DNA of 64,000 bases, taken from the NCBI GenBank assembly GCA_038030265.1, contig CM075937.1:23932001-23996000 (forward strand). Direction: 5' to 3'. The DNA comes from Corythucha ciliata. Its lineage: Eukaryota; Arthropoda; Insecta; Hemiptera; Tingidae. The notes beneath the pieces were generated by a model. The model made no database searches. It was not told where the DNA came from and saw only the letters and a list, made by a program, of their open reading frames with translations. Below, one piece after another: positions 1 to 10,820 of this stretch; within the stretch, counting starts at the first letter, position 1, and every line of letters begins with the position of its first letter. The position numbers and the translations under genes were made by a program.

Positions 1-3
1 CAG

Positions 4-600
4 GTGCGAAAAACAGGAAACAAGCTAGAAGCTCTGCTGAGTTACAACACTGAGGTTCACACTGTTCTTGCTCAGAAAGTAGCACCACATATCCCAACAT
101 TTCACGTTCTTGAACAGATCTGGAATCGCCATAAAAATTTCACGGAGTATCAGCGTGATGGAAACAGCTTTGCAAAAGAAGACGGATGGTGTCAACATGT
201 TTCTCAGGTAAGCATAACTGAATCAGAAAACGACATCAGTGCATAGCGTGGAATTTCCTGGGCTGCCCATCATGCAAATAATGTAGTTATAGAAGGGCTT
301 AATTCAACAATGACCACGTCCACAGCACTACTTCCTCTCTCACGCCATGATCATTATTCGAAAATTTATCGACGTGTTGAGTCCGGGGCAGACTCCAGTT
401 ATAACTTTCGATCAACCTCTGTTCAAAATCGCCAAAGATATTCATTGGAATTGGCCAGAAGCCTACAGTGAGGACAAGGAGGAGGAGGAGAGTGGTTATG
501 TTGGGTGGACTAGCACACATTAAGATGGCCCTACTGAAAACACTTGGCGATATGATCATGATGCGCAATATCATGGAAATTCCAACAAAACGCGCATGAC
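4..600 (+). pseudogene. Decayed fragment of a recurrent uncharacterised invertebrate multicopy protein
   Basis: Three reading frames on the + strand each give a piece of what looks like one protein. The first (4-246) holds residues such as KLEALLSYNTEVHTVL and QIWNRHKNFTEYQRDG. The second (about 248-410) reads GISWAAHHAN and then STALLPLS. The third (about 378-510) reads LSPGQTPVITFDQPLF then IHWNWPEAYSEDK, and after another frame change VVMLGGLAHIKMALLKTLGD. The order WAAYHA, ALLPLF, LxPGQTPVxTFDQPL, QWNWPxxYGED, MxGGLHIEMAxLKxLGD is one I remember from unnamed multicopy proteins in cnidarian and arthropod genomes. That identification is from memory and no function is known to me. Frameshifts and stops at about 246, 410 and 485 show that the copy is dead. 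The left end is cut by the window, so its full extent is unknown. Confidence 0.5.
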
Positions 601-2120
601 AATGATAGAGTGGGGGGGGGGGGAGTATTCTAACTAGGATCTTAAGTGACCCCTTGGAAAAGCCAAATGTTTCCTCAAATTATTTCTGAATTAGTCATGC
701 ATTAATACTTCGATTCTTTCGTTAGAAAATTCAATATTGCACATGAAGGAGTTTTACTTGAAGCCCGACAACGACAATGTTTGACTGGAGACACTTATTT
801 ACGCTAGTCGCGAGCGAGAAATAGGTCGGAAACGTATAAAATATTGTAATTATTGGAAATCAGCTCGAATTACGGCCGCCATATTGGTTTTATGGATCGG
901 CTCTGAACCACAAATTACGCCCTCATATGTGAGAGACACGTTCATGAAAAAACCTTGCGCAAATCGGGGATCCTCAGCCCTTGAAAGGAAGTTGAACACG
1001 GGGCATAGAATACCTTTGTAGCTCCACCAGCTAGGGGGCGATTTGGGGTTTGAGACGAAATTTCAGCTGTAGACACTCTAGGACAAGGGTGGAATGCAAT
1101 GGACTTGAAAGAGATGCCCTTAGTATCCAAATTCGGCGAGCGTGGAAAATCATTTTTTATGTAAAGATGCGTAAAAGAAGCTGCTGCATGACCCACGTGC
1201 GGGATTAATTGATCGCTCCAATAGTTGTTTTCGAACTCAGGACAGTGCAATGTAGTTCTTAACAGCGCTTCAACCCGGAATGAGTTTGAAAAAAGCGCTG
1301 AAACGGCGGAAATACTAAAATTTCCAACGGCTATCTTGAATAAAAGCCGTCCTATGCGATGTCGCGATTGCCTCCAATCTTAAAATCAACTCATCAGCCA
1401 TCTAGAACACACCTGTAAAGTTTGAAAGCTCGACTCAAAAGTGCACGATTTTGCTATTTTTCTTGAATCTGCTCCTGGACTAGAAGGAAAAAAGTCAGAC
1501 ATTGATACCAAATTGATAAATTCATCCAAAAAACAACGGATAATTATGTGAAAATGGAGATTTCTGGCTATTTTCCGTCGTTCGGCCCATGAACGTTTCA
1601 ATTAAACGTAGCAGACTTCAACAGATTTGTCGAGCAAGCGGGTTTTCGTTTTCCTGGTTGAAGACGCGTTTTGAGAAAGGACGGCCTCCCGGTCCTAAAT
1701 CCAAAAATAGGAATCATACCAAGGGTAACGATGAGTGGATTGTAGGGTAAATAGGAAAATATTATCATGTTGGCTTACTCACTTCGGCAACTCAGCCGCA
1801 TAGCTTCAAAAGGTATTTCACAAACAATGAAATCCATGGTACGTTTAAATATCGACCCATCCACCGAATGACCGAACGAAAAGTGAAAAAGTTTAGTATT
1901 TGAGCACGAAAAATAAGAACTCCTGACAAAATTTAACAAATCAAAACAACTACCAGCTTTTATCAGAAAGATCAGTGAACCGCGATCCCCGAGTGACAAG
2001 AAGTTTCAAAAGTTAGGAGGTAAACGGCTGTACAATGGAAGGGGTAAGGGGAAGCTCTCAGTGAGAACTTTGGTGGAGATCAAGGTGGAGATTCGATGTT
2101 CTTCAATCTTTGGCTGGGCC
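601..2120. other. Intergenic stretch without a recognised gene
   Basis: No exon or transposon end that I can support was seen here. It starts with a 12-base G run at 612-623. Open frames in this stretch are short and have no recognisable motif. Confidence 0.5.
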
Positions 2121-2477
2121 ATTCGGGGCGGGCAGGTGGACCGGAGCGCACTCAGGCGGATTCAATTGAAGGAGTCCCTAGGAGATTGAAGGTTTCGGTG
2201 TCATAGGTTTCCCATACAAATTGTGAATAGTAACGTGGTTGATTGCTCCATATAGTGGTTTTTTATTTATTAATTAGGCCTAGTTTTCATTTGCTCGAAT
2301 GGTGTTGTAAAAGGATGACAATCAAGTCTTGATGTGACCTGTATCTAAAAGGAACGTTTCGGTTGACGGAATCAGGTAGGATTGATGTGTTCTTGGTTGC
2401 CACTTGGGAACGAAGGATGGCGTCAACCTTCACTCGTAAATTGATAGTTGAGCGCAGTTTCTAGAGAAAGAATAGTG

Positions 2478-2620
2478 TAAGGCCCCGTTCACAAGCTCTA
2501 TGTTTGTTTTGTGTGGTGTCTATGCAAACTATAAAAATGCTTCATTTTTCGAGGGAGTAAATCTGTTTGGCTGCATAGACTCCACAGAACGTAAACATAG
2601 ATCTTGTGAACAGGGCCTTA
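2478..2620. mobile_element. 143-bp MITE with TAAGGCCC ends
   Basis: The left end TAAGGCCCCGTTCACAAGCT is matched in inverse orientation at 2592-2620, giving about 28-bp terminal inverted repeats. The middle contains AAAATGCTTCATTTTTCGAG. A second, inverted and incomplete copy lies at 2763-2898, so the family duplicated inside the composite element. Confidence 0.65.
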
Positions 2621-2762
2621 AGCTCGGTGCACACGATGCATTTTTTTGAAGCATGATGGCCTGCCTGTTCTAAAAAACATCCGGTCACTGATGGGGATCA
2701 TATGTTTTTTTTCACCATGCAAGTAAACATGCTTCGAAAAATGCATCGTGTGCACCGAGCTT
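2621..2762. mobile_element. TA-flanked MITE, family C, copy 1
   Basis: The ends AGCTCGGTGCACACGATGCA and its inverse form terminal repeats of about 35 bp, with TA on both outer sides. Two other members occur at 48,902-49,048 and 53,189-53,330. They share the cores GCACACGATGCATTTTTTGA and ACCGG next to GATC. The TA target is proven by the copy at 48,902. A TA duplication and lack of coding capacity fit a Tc1/mariner-type non-autonomous element. Confidence 0.75.
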
Positions 2763-3513
2763 TACACTATACTTTCTGAGGAGTCTATGCAGCCAAGCAG
2801 ATTTACTGCCTCGAAAAATGAAGCATTTTTATAGCTTGCAACAACACAAACACAGAGCTCAGCAGAGCACAAACATAGAGCTTGTGAACAGGGCCTTACA
2901 CTATACTTTCTCTAGAAACTGCGCTCAACTATCAATTTACGTAACGGTGGTCCGACAAGCATATTGAAGGAAGTTCAAAAATGAATTATTTGAAATTAAT
3001 GTAAGTCGCAACTCATGATTTAGTAGCAGCTAGCTAGAGCCAATGGCTATAAAATTCGCAATAAACACTAATTTTTCAGGCGAGGGAAGTTGAGAAGGTT
3101 GACGCCATCCTTCGTTCCCAAGTAGCAACCAAGAACACATCAATCCTACCTGATTCCGTCAACCGAAACGTTCCTTTTAGATACAGGTCACATCAAGACT
3201 TGATTGCTATCCTTTTTCAACACAATTCGAGCAAATGAAAACTAATTAAAAAATAAAAAACCACTATCTAGAGCAATCAACCACGCTACTATTCACAATT
3301 TGTATGGGAAACCTATGACACCGAAACCTTCAATCTCCTAGGGACTCCTTCAATTAATTCCACCTGAGCGCGCTCCGGTCCACCTGCCCGCCCTCAATAG
3401 TAAAAGGTTCGTTCGTTTGTCGTCCGGAGCTGCTCTGGACTGCACGAACAGTCCGAAAAGCGTTATTTTTTAATCCCGAACTACACTGAAAGCGTTCGTT
3501 TGTCAAAAGACTG

Positions 3514-4105
3514 TTAACCCTCCTCTGCTACGGTGCGGTGGTATCACTCATGAGCTACGGTGGGTCAAGTATGACCCATTAAGTTTTTTATGCTTCCGGA
3601 AGACAAAAAAATATATACGAATTTGAACGGACACCGGATTCGTGTTCAAGAGGTTCTGAAACGTGAAAAAATGCATCGTGACCCCCACCCCCCACTGTGA
3701 GGACAAGCGCAACATTGCATTTTTTGAATGAAATGGACTAAAATTCAAAATAGGGGGGGGGGGGGGTAAGAAAACCAGTCGTTGAATATAATTATGAGGT
3801 GGAAAATATCCTCTTCATCATTCTGTTCGCCGCAACACAATCGTCAATTTCCGATTAGCTACCATAATCTTCGTCCATTTCTCGCTCGAGTTCTTCATTG
3901 AGCACTTCAGAAGTCCAAAATTTTCTTTTAGACGCCATTTGCCACTGTGAACGATATGATCTGATGGCTAACACACCTGTCAAAGAAATTGGTAAGTAAG
4001 ACGTAATAAAATATGGTTTTTATTATTGCGTAAGTAAAAAAAACTGGAAAGTTTCAACTGAATTTTTGGTAATTATTTGCTACCCTGGGTCAAATATGAC
4101 CCGAG
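3514..4105. repeat. Repeat region with TTAACCC start and two GGGTCA..TGACCC palindromes
   Basis: TTAACCCTCC at 3514 resembles the end and target of piggyBac-type elements. Palindromes GGGTCAAGTATGACCC (about 3562) and GGGTCAAATATGACCC (about 4086) lie near the two sides. Positions 3614-3745 match 51,900-52,025 in the order GGATTCGTGTTC, GGTTCTGAAACGTGAAAAAA, TTTTTTGAATGAAATG. A 14-base G run sits at 3753-3766. I do not see a clean right terminus, so the boundaries are approximate. Confidence 0.4.
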
Positions 4106-5412
4106 TGAACTTTCAGTCGGCTCAAACATTGGGCGGTGACAAGTGACTGCAGTCAAGAGCTCCGGCATCTAGCTTCTTCTTGCCGTCGCTCAACAGTAAT
4201 AATAATATCTGACAAAAATCTGTTACTTGTACTCTTAGGACCACTTATGTTTTCCCAACGATTTATTTATTGATTTAGTTTCTTTTATATCCTTGAAACA
4301 TAAGCGCGAAAGAGACAAAAATTTCAAATGATTTTTGCTTCAAGTCGTTCAATGAAAAAAAACGTTTCCCTCGTTTTTTAACTCGTTTATACAACTCTGA
4401 AGCTGTGATAAAAGTCATTAAGAGAGAGTCTTGTTTTTCATTTAGCACTGAGCACTTGAGCATTCGTCTAGCCCCAGGATATTCCGTACCTTTTGCTGGG
4501 AACATCTCTTTTACAACAGCTACATTCGCCTTGGAACTTCCTAACAAATAATTCAAGTGAATGTTGGGTGTCACTGGAACGGTCACTGTAAAAAGGAACG
4601 GTTCCTTCTATGGAACAAAAACGGTGACAGATTTTCTCAGGAACGTCACACACCTAAGGGTAAGAGCAGAACGCGGAGGTCGGAGGCTCGCTTGAGGGTG
4701 AGGGTCGATGGCGATGCCTATCGAGATAGCTATCCACACAAACAAGAACGTTCAATAGTGTGGGACTGCACAGAACAAAGAGGCAGGAGCGAAGCTAATG
4801 GGCTCGCTGTGGGGTCGATGATTTTGTTTTTCAAACTTATTTGGTCCTAGGAGGTCGCGGTCGCTAGCTCATCCATGCATCCTCATTCCTGATTGAGCCG
4901 TTTGAAAGGCGTTACCCTCAACTTGTTTTTGCTCCCGTTTTCTCCTGAGAGGAGAGACCACTCTACAAAAATGCACTTGGATTTGGAGCCAAACAGATGC
5001 CAGGGTAGGGCAACTATATAATTGCCTAGTTGCAGTGAACGCATCGTCCATCTTGAGGTAAGAATATTGATAAAATTGTATGCGAATAGAGGTGGAAATA
5101 CTGTCGAGAAGCCCAGCCCTACCTATAGCCCAAAAAGGCGGTGAATTCACTTGGTTTTCAGGTTCTCTAGCCGGGGAGAAAAGTTCTGGGCCGAATCTGC
5201 CATCTATAAATTCATGAACACGCCGAAGTGACCGTCCCTACCATTGAGTTGAGAGAGAGCGAGCTTCACCTTCCTGGGCTTATAGATTTGAGAATATATT
5301 TTTTAGAGCTTCTTTCCTTTCTTTTTCTTGCATATTCCCGTATTTTCAAAGAAAAAAGTGCCGAAATATGCATCATAATAGAAGAAACATTAGGAAAAAT
5401 CATCTAAATAGT
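4106..5412. other. Intergenic stretch without a recognised gene
   Basis: Short open frames overlap on both strands at 4275-4850 without recognisable domains or splice context. I see no support for a gene. Confidence 0.4.
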
Positions 5413-5662
5413 ATGCAATTACATATGCAGAATATGCATTTGCATAAAATCCGGCCTACACGTCTAATTGCGTTTTCTATTTACATAAAATTCCGCTCTG
5501 GAGCCGAGCATTTCCACCCGTCTACTCCGTTACCACATGATATAATTCAGAGAAGACGGGTGGAAGTGCTCGCCTTCAGAGCAGAATTTTATGGAAATGG
5601 AAAACGCTATAAATATGCAATTACATATGCAGATATGCATTTGCATGTAATCCGACCTTTAA
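5413..5662. repeat. 46-bp direct repeats with octamer-like motifs flanking a small inverted repeat
   Basis: The sequence ATGCAATTACATATGCAG followed by ATATGCATTTGCAT and TCCG occurs at about 5413-5458 and again at about 5616-5662. Both contain ATTTGCAT, the POU-domain octamer. Between them lies an inverted repeat with arms at about 5468-5522 and 5554-5608 sharing CATTTCCACCCGTCT and ATAAAATTC. This looks like a MITE between two direct repeats, but a regulatory role for the octamers is only a possibility. Confidence 0.55.
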
Positions 5663-5774
5663 GTAGTACATTACCAGGATGCAGCAAGTCTCATTCTCAC
5701 ACTCACAGCGTTCAGGACCTAGTTTAGTGTTTAGAAGAACCCGAAGCTACTTAGCGTTAGCGCTAGCGACCGCC

Positions 5775-6121
5775 GCGTTCTGCGTAGCTCTGGTAAGAGG
5801 CCGGATGACTTGCCCTCGATGGTGTAGTATCGCTTTCCCCGCTCTTATGCTCTTACCCTAAAAGTGTAGCGAGTGTAGGGCGTTTGCGATGAGTTCAGAG
5901 CTACTCCGCGCTGCCCGAAGTTACTCCATTTTTTTTTTAAATTGATAACTCTTATCTAACATGCACAGGAGTGAGAAAATATCACGACTGTTATGAATTT
6001 ACACTGGCTGCTCTGAAAGCGTTGGCGTAACAAAAAAATCCTCGCTGCCCTCGCCTACACCAGCTACCCCAACCTGCCCTACACTACACTACCCTACACT
6101 TTTTCTCCGCGAACAGACATA
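5775..6121. mobile_element. Non-autonomous element of the GTCTGTTCGCG family, copy 1
   Basis: The segment with GTGTAGCGAGTGTAGGGCGT and GACTGTTATGAATTT ends near CCGCGAACAGAC. The same ordered blocks appear at 7937-8441 and, in inverse orientation, at 47,210-47,838. No coding capacity is seen. The left boundary is uncertain. Confidence 0.5.
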
Positions 6122-6577
6122 AGACGCGAAAACGAGATACGCGAATACAAGATTTCTGATAAAGAAAGACACTCGTGACGTCACACTCCGATAACACTGA
6201 TATCCAAACTGGCTTGTCAAAGTTCCCCCTCCACACAACCGTTTTTATCGGGAGCGGACACGAATATCTAACCTTCACTGATAAGAGTGAAAATTCTAAT
6301 TTGGTGGGCAGCTTGCTCTGTCTTCGTATAGAGAATTTTAAGAAAAAGTCATTTTTCTTATTATAAAGTTCCCTCCTGTGACTTTATATTATTATTTTGA
6401 AGTGAAATGGACCCCACAAAGCTAAGCTCATACGCTGAAAGCCTTGTCGATGCTCTCCGAGAGCGTTACCACGCCAAAATAACTGCACTTGGTGTCGACC
6501 CACTTGTAAGATTGTAAGCTCCTTATTTATTGAATTATTGTTGATGGAATTAGTTTTTCCCCTATTCGTTCGTATTC

Positions 6578-6768
6578 AGGGGCCTTGGATCAGTCTTCCA
6601 CTGGAAGCGTTTTTGAGCGACGCTACAACGAGCGTTCATCCCAAAGGCTCAAATTGGATGCGACATCGTCCACTGCAGGCTTAGCTGCAGTCATTTCAAT
6701 TTAAGGCTTCGAGATGTACGCTCGTTGTAGCGCCGCTCGAAAACGCTTCCAGTGGGCGACCGGCCTTA
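6578..6768. mobile_element. MITE with about 50-bp inverted repeats
   Basis: Left arm 6578-6634 contains CCACTGGAAGCGTTTTTGAG and GCTACAACGAGCG. Right arm 6721-6768 contains the inverse, ending ACCGGCC. The interior (about 85 bp) is unrelated. It is a short non-coding inverted-repeat element. Confidence 0.7.
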
Positions 6769-7191
6769 TTCAAAGACCTTATTATGGAAGCTTAAGGCTT
6801 AAAATTAAGGCAGAGCTATTTGATAGATATTGGGGTCTGTGCTTGAAAGGCCTCTACGCTTAAGATGGATAATTCGATAAAGGAAACTTTCAGATTATTT
6901 CCCCTAAATAGGGCTTAACGTTCCTTTACAAGTTTGATCGGAGATCGTGGGGTAATTGCAATTTTCAAATTTTTGTTCAAAGAATTGATGATTACTCCTC
7001 GGATGAACGTCACTTTCCTCCTTTAACATGGACTTCGTCAATTATTTGGTCTTCGGTGTGAGTGCTTATACGATGGAGCATCACAAGAGCTACAAAACCT
7101 TGGAGTCCTACACCAATTTCAAATCGGGGTTCGTAAAATCCATCGGACCCGTCATAATGAACAATCTCATTGTTGTCACCGGTAAAGTAAA

Positions 7192-7476
7192 TTAGCATGA
7201 TGTGATTTCTGCAATTTGACACTTTTCGACGTCTATAGGGTTTAATTGGTTTACCCCCTTGGTGAAAGGAGGTACATAAACTTCAGCCATGTGACGGTTG
7301 ACCTGATCATGTATGTGAAAACCACGATCGCCCAGCAGTAAGTCTCCCGGAATTAGTTGATCAAGGATGCTGCAATTTTCAGCGATAATTTTTTCACTGG
7401 AGTGGCCTTCGTATGCTTCGGACTTAATCATAACGGATCCTTGAGTAACGATTCGTACAAGGAATTCAGCAGTCAT
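7192..7476 (-). pseudogene. ISL2EU/IS4EU-like DDE transposase remnant
   Basis: The minus-strand frame reads a stretch typical of the DDE_Tnp_4 family: a glycine/serine-rich segment, then ENCSILDQLIPGDLLLGDRG, then AEVYVPPFTKGVNQLNP and a terminal IAEI. In this family the Asp of the LGDRGF motif is a catalytic metal ligand and the PPF..G.QL block follows it. Only about 95 residues remain; the first Asp region and the final Glu with the RIHVERAI block are missing, and the frame breaks near 7195. It is a dead fragment of a DNA transposon. The assignment rests on motif recognition. Confidence 0.6.
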
Positions 7477-7936
7477 TTGGAAATATGTTGGAAGGAGGCT
7501 ACCTTGTTAGACGGATTTTGACAAAAAACTTCGAAGCAATCAATAAATAAATAAAATCGTGAGATATTTTACGCAGAGAGAGTTAACCCGAGGCCACAAA
7601 GAGCGATTTGCTAGGAACTTTCGAAAATAATGGCAATATCTACGACTCTAAAGGCCTAAAAACCAATAGGACGTAGCGTTACAGTTACACGATTTCTCAA
7701 AATGTAAGCACTCAGCGACACTATTTTAAAGCGATTTATTAATTCCGGCGAATGCCCACCGATCTCCAAATATGAGAAAAACCCAAAATTTACGCGAAAT
7801 AATAGAAAAACAGCAATACCGGCTATGCATTTCCATTACGATACCACAGTCAATGGCCCACCAAGTTAGAATTTGGAGGTAATATAACCCAACTCTTTTC
7901 TCGCGTCCGTTCCCGATTAATTTCAGGAAAAGTAAA

Positions 7937-8441
7937 AGGTCTGTTCGCGAACCTGCTCTGGGGCGCACCAGGGTGCACTAGTGCGCACCAGAGCACCCTA
8001 AATGCTTTTCCTGAGAAATGAGTGCAGGCTTGAACAAGCTGGTGTAGCGAGTGTAGGGCGTTCGCGATGAATTCTGTGCTGCACCAGCCTGCTCCAAGTT
8101 ACTCCAAGTTTTTTGATAAATGTAACAGTCCCGTTACCTTCTTTCCTTCTCATTCTTGTTCACTTCATTCAATCTTGGCGTTTAGGCCGGTAGTAGTAAT
8201 TTGAATAAACTTCTTCAATTCGAGTTAATCAAAACTATATGTACGTTGTATGCCGTATGTTGTGTTGGGTGAGCCTCCGTCTTGTCTGTTTACCAAGATA
8301 AAGAGAAGGCAACAAGACTGTTATGAATTTGCACCAGCCTGCACTGAAAGAGAAAGCGTTCCCGTGAAAATTCTCCTGCCCCAGCTTGCCCTGCCCTGCA
8401 CTACACTGAACTTTTTTTTCGCGTACAGACAAAGCTTTTCT
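7937..8441. mobile_element. Non-autonomous element of the GTCTGTTCGCG family, copy 2
   Basis: It starts AGGTCTGTTCGCGAACC and ends near TTCGCGTACAGAC, giving imperfect inverted ends. Inside are imperfect reiterations of CACCAG, GCTC and GTGTAGCGAG-like blocks shared with copies at 5775 and 47,210. No protein is encoded. Confidence 0.55.
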
Positions 8442-8507
8442 TATTTTGTGCAAGCAATTTTCAAAATCCGGTAATCCATATCACTCAAAAAATGGAAAAA
8501 TCCATGC

Positions 8508-9230
8508 AGGGGGCTTATTCTGTAAAACATCGAAGCTTTTACACGTTGCCTAGAAAGCAATGTTGCTACGGTAGAACTGTTGAAATCTGTGTTTTGCCTT
8601 TCCGCATTGCAATTTCAGAGAATACCGATTTAGCAACATTGGAAATCGACTTCGGAATAATAACCATAGAACTATACTGGAGGAGACCAAGCCATTAAAT
8701 ATGCACTGAAAGAAAATAAACTACGCATTTGAACGTCTGTAAATTCAAATTAAAATTGCCTTTATTGCTATCGAATAATAAATTATATGGAATTGCCAAC
8801 AGCTTGTTATTCATATCGTTAAGGGAGAGTTCAAAAATGTAAATAAGGCAGCAGTGAGGATCATATCACGGAGCACGTCTAAACGTGCGGTTTCTTTAGT
8901 CTATAGCGGGGGCGTACTATGAATCCTCACGCCCAAGTAGCCACGAAGAATCAAGCACTAGTAGCTAGAATCTACCCGAGTAATGTGGGAAATCAGCAGC
9001 GTGCCTCTTCACGACGATTGAGAGGCGAGGATCGACGATCGAGGAAAATTCCCGAAGATGAGAGAATGTCATGGATGAAAATGCGGACATGCTGACGTCT
9101 AAACCATTCACGGCAGGACTAGCGGCTTTCTCGACCACACAACACTCACATCTGACACTTCGAGCTAGAATACTTCTCGCTGTGGGCTGATCCTCCACAA
9201 GCTGCTGCGCCGGAAGTCAGAATGGCGAAG
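8508..9230. other. Intergenic stretch with no supported gene
   Basis: The stretch begins with GGGGGCTTATTCTG, which resembles the ends of the 33-bp palindrome at 22,975 and of a segment ending near 9757. It may be part of another MITE family, but I cannot pair the ends. Confidence 0.35.
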
Positions 9231-9269
9231 ATCAGCAGCGCGAGTAGAGAACCTACAATCAGACAGGTA

Positions 9270-9410
9270 AAATCATAGACGCCATGTTCGCTCTTATCAA
9301 TTATCAGCCTTGTAAAATCCACCTTTTGTTCATGTTTTGTGAATGTCAACAAACCACCCCCAACCTATCTTATTAAACTGATAAGAACGAACATGGCGCC
9401 GTATGCGTCT
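9270..9410. mobile_element. Short inverted-repeat element
   Basis: AGACGCCATGTTCGCTCTTA at about 9270 is matched inversely by TAAGAACGAACATGGCGCC at about 9382-9400. The interior is about 70 bp. It is probably a MITE. Confidence 0.5.
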
Positions 9411-10082
9411 ACTCGTCTTTAAAGGTTCCTTAGCGCGAGCTGAGATAATAAACTTTCGACGCTCTTATCCCATGACAGACATGAATAAAAAAGCTAGCCC
9501 GAGAAAAGTTAAAATTCACAATGATAACGGGATTTGATAAAGATGAAAGCAACACTGCAATCGAATTTGTTGATATAGCAACAGAGTCTGGTGGTGCTTC
9601 TATAATAACCTACTAAAGAAGTACTCCTTAGCAACGTTGCTTCAACTTCATTGTTTCTAAAATTGCAGAATGCCGAATAGCAACGTTTCTTTGATAGATA
9701 GCAACATTGCAATCGAAATTTGATTGCTATCGTGTTAGAGAATAAGGCCCCAGTTCTCGGATGATGTCAAGTTCCCAATTGTGACAAAAGAAAAAATGAT
9801 TCGACGCAAAATTCAATGCTTTTCAAAACGTGAGAGGGGAACATTTTCCGTAGAATGCGTCATGAAGGAGTTAGAAGCAAAAACTGTAAAAAATGCCAAA
9901 GAATAGCAGTTTTTCGCAATTTTTTTCAAAATCACAAGGAAATTTCGTTGGATCTCTTCAGGTTCGTGTTCTTGACCCCAAAAAACATAGAATAAAGTGA
10001 AAGAAAACGTCTGCTAATGATTGTAGCACAGTGCTTCCTCGCGTCACCCCCTCCTCCTTGTACGATTTTGACGAAATTGATA

Positions 10083-10190
10083 GGGGACCCTCTGCTAGCC
10101 AACACATATATTCCCTGAAAATTTCATCAAATTCGGATAAAAACTATGGAAGATATGCTTGTTACAAGGATTTGCGGACAGACAGACAGA
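10083..10190 (+). repeat. Possible LINE 3'-end-like repeat fragment with GACAGACAGACA
   Basis: The text TTTCATCAAATTCGGATAAA followed by GGACAGACAGACAGACAC resembles a block that recurs near the 3' ends of dispersed repeats in many invertebrates. I cannot name the family. Confidence 0.3.
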
Positions 10191-10603
10191 CACGAAACCG
10201 AAATTGTTCAGGAAGGTATAAAACGTGAAATGCAAGTAGAATTTTCGATTTTAATGAAGAAGAAAAAAATACTTCCTAAAAGTGAAAACAATGCTTCCGT
10301 AGCTCGGAAGCAATAGAAGACAAGATTTCTGACCACGAGGAACTACCGTTTGACTGGACTATGTAAACCCGCGAAACTATAGCAGCTAAACGCGGAATTC
10401 GCCAATTTAACACTTCACACGCGATATTTTTCGTTCCTAAAGCTGCGTTTACATTTGAGAGTTTTTTGCTCTCGAGAGGTTAACTCACCAGTCTAAACGG
10501 GCCAGAGAGTTTTCGGGAAGGGCATCCTGACCCTCTCAGGGAGTTCAACTCTCGAGAGTTACTCTCACGTATAACGGTGTAACTGCACCATACCTCAAAG
10601 GCG

Positions 10604-10820
10604 CTTTCACACTTGAGATTCCGGAATCCGATTCCCGAAGCGAGGATACTGAAAATACGGTTACGGCAACCGCGTTCATTCACACTTAAGATTCCTGCAT
10701 CGGATACTAAAAGTATGCGATTCCGGAATCTAAGTGTGAAGGAGTGCCTTGACTGTAGGGTAATTTTAGTATCCTCGGTACGGGAATCGTATACCGGAAT
10801 TTCAAGTGTGAAAACGGCTT
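10604..10820. mobile_element. MITE with CACACTTGAG ends and an inner related copy
   Basis: The ends GGCGCTTTCACACTTGAGAT (about 10,606) and TTTCAAGTGTGAAAACGGC (about 10,799) are inverse. A second pair, CACACTTAAGATTCC and GGAATCTAAGTGTG, lies inside at about 10,680-10,740, suggesting nesting of two relatives. A comparable imperfect hairpin sits at 10,440-10,590. Confidence 0.55.

Larger units (their letters stand above)
2121..3397. mobile_element. Composite inverted-repeat element with two further elements nested inside
   Basis: The outer arms (about 2121-2477 and 2897-3397) are long inverted repeats. They start with a GGGCGGGCAGGTGGACCGG end and continue through shared text including GGTTTCCCATACAAATTG and CAATCAAGTCTTGATGTGACC. 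Related ends occur at 13,592 and 53,515, so this is a family. The centre holds a 143-bp element ending TAAGGCCC/GGGCCTTA (2478-2620), a TA-flanked 142-bp element (2621-2762) and an inverted partial copy of the first (2763-2898). No transposase is encoded, so it is a non-autonomous DNA element. The superfamily of the outer element is not clear to me. Confidence 0.75.
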
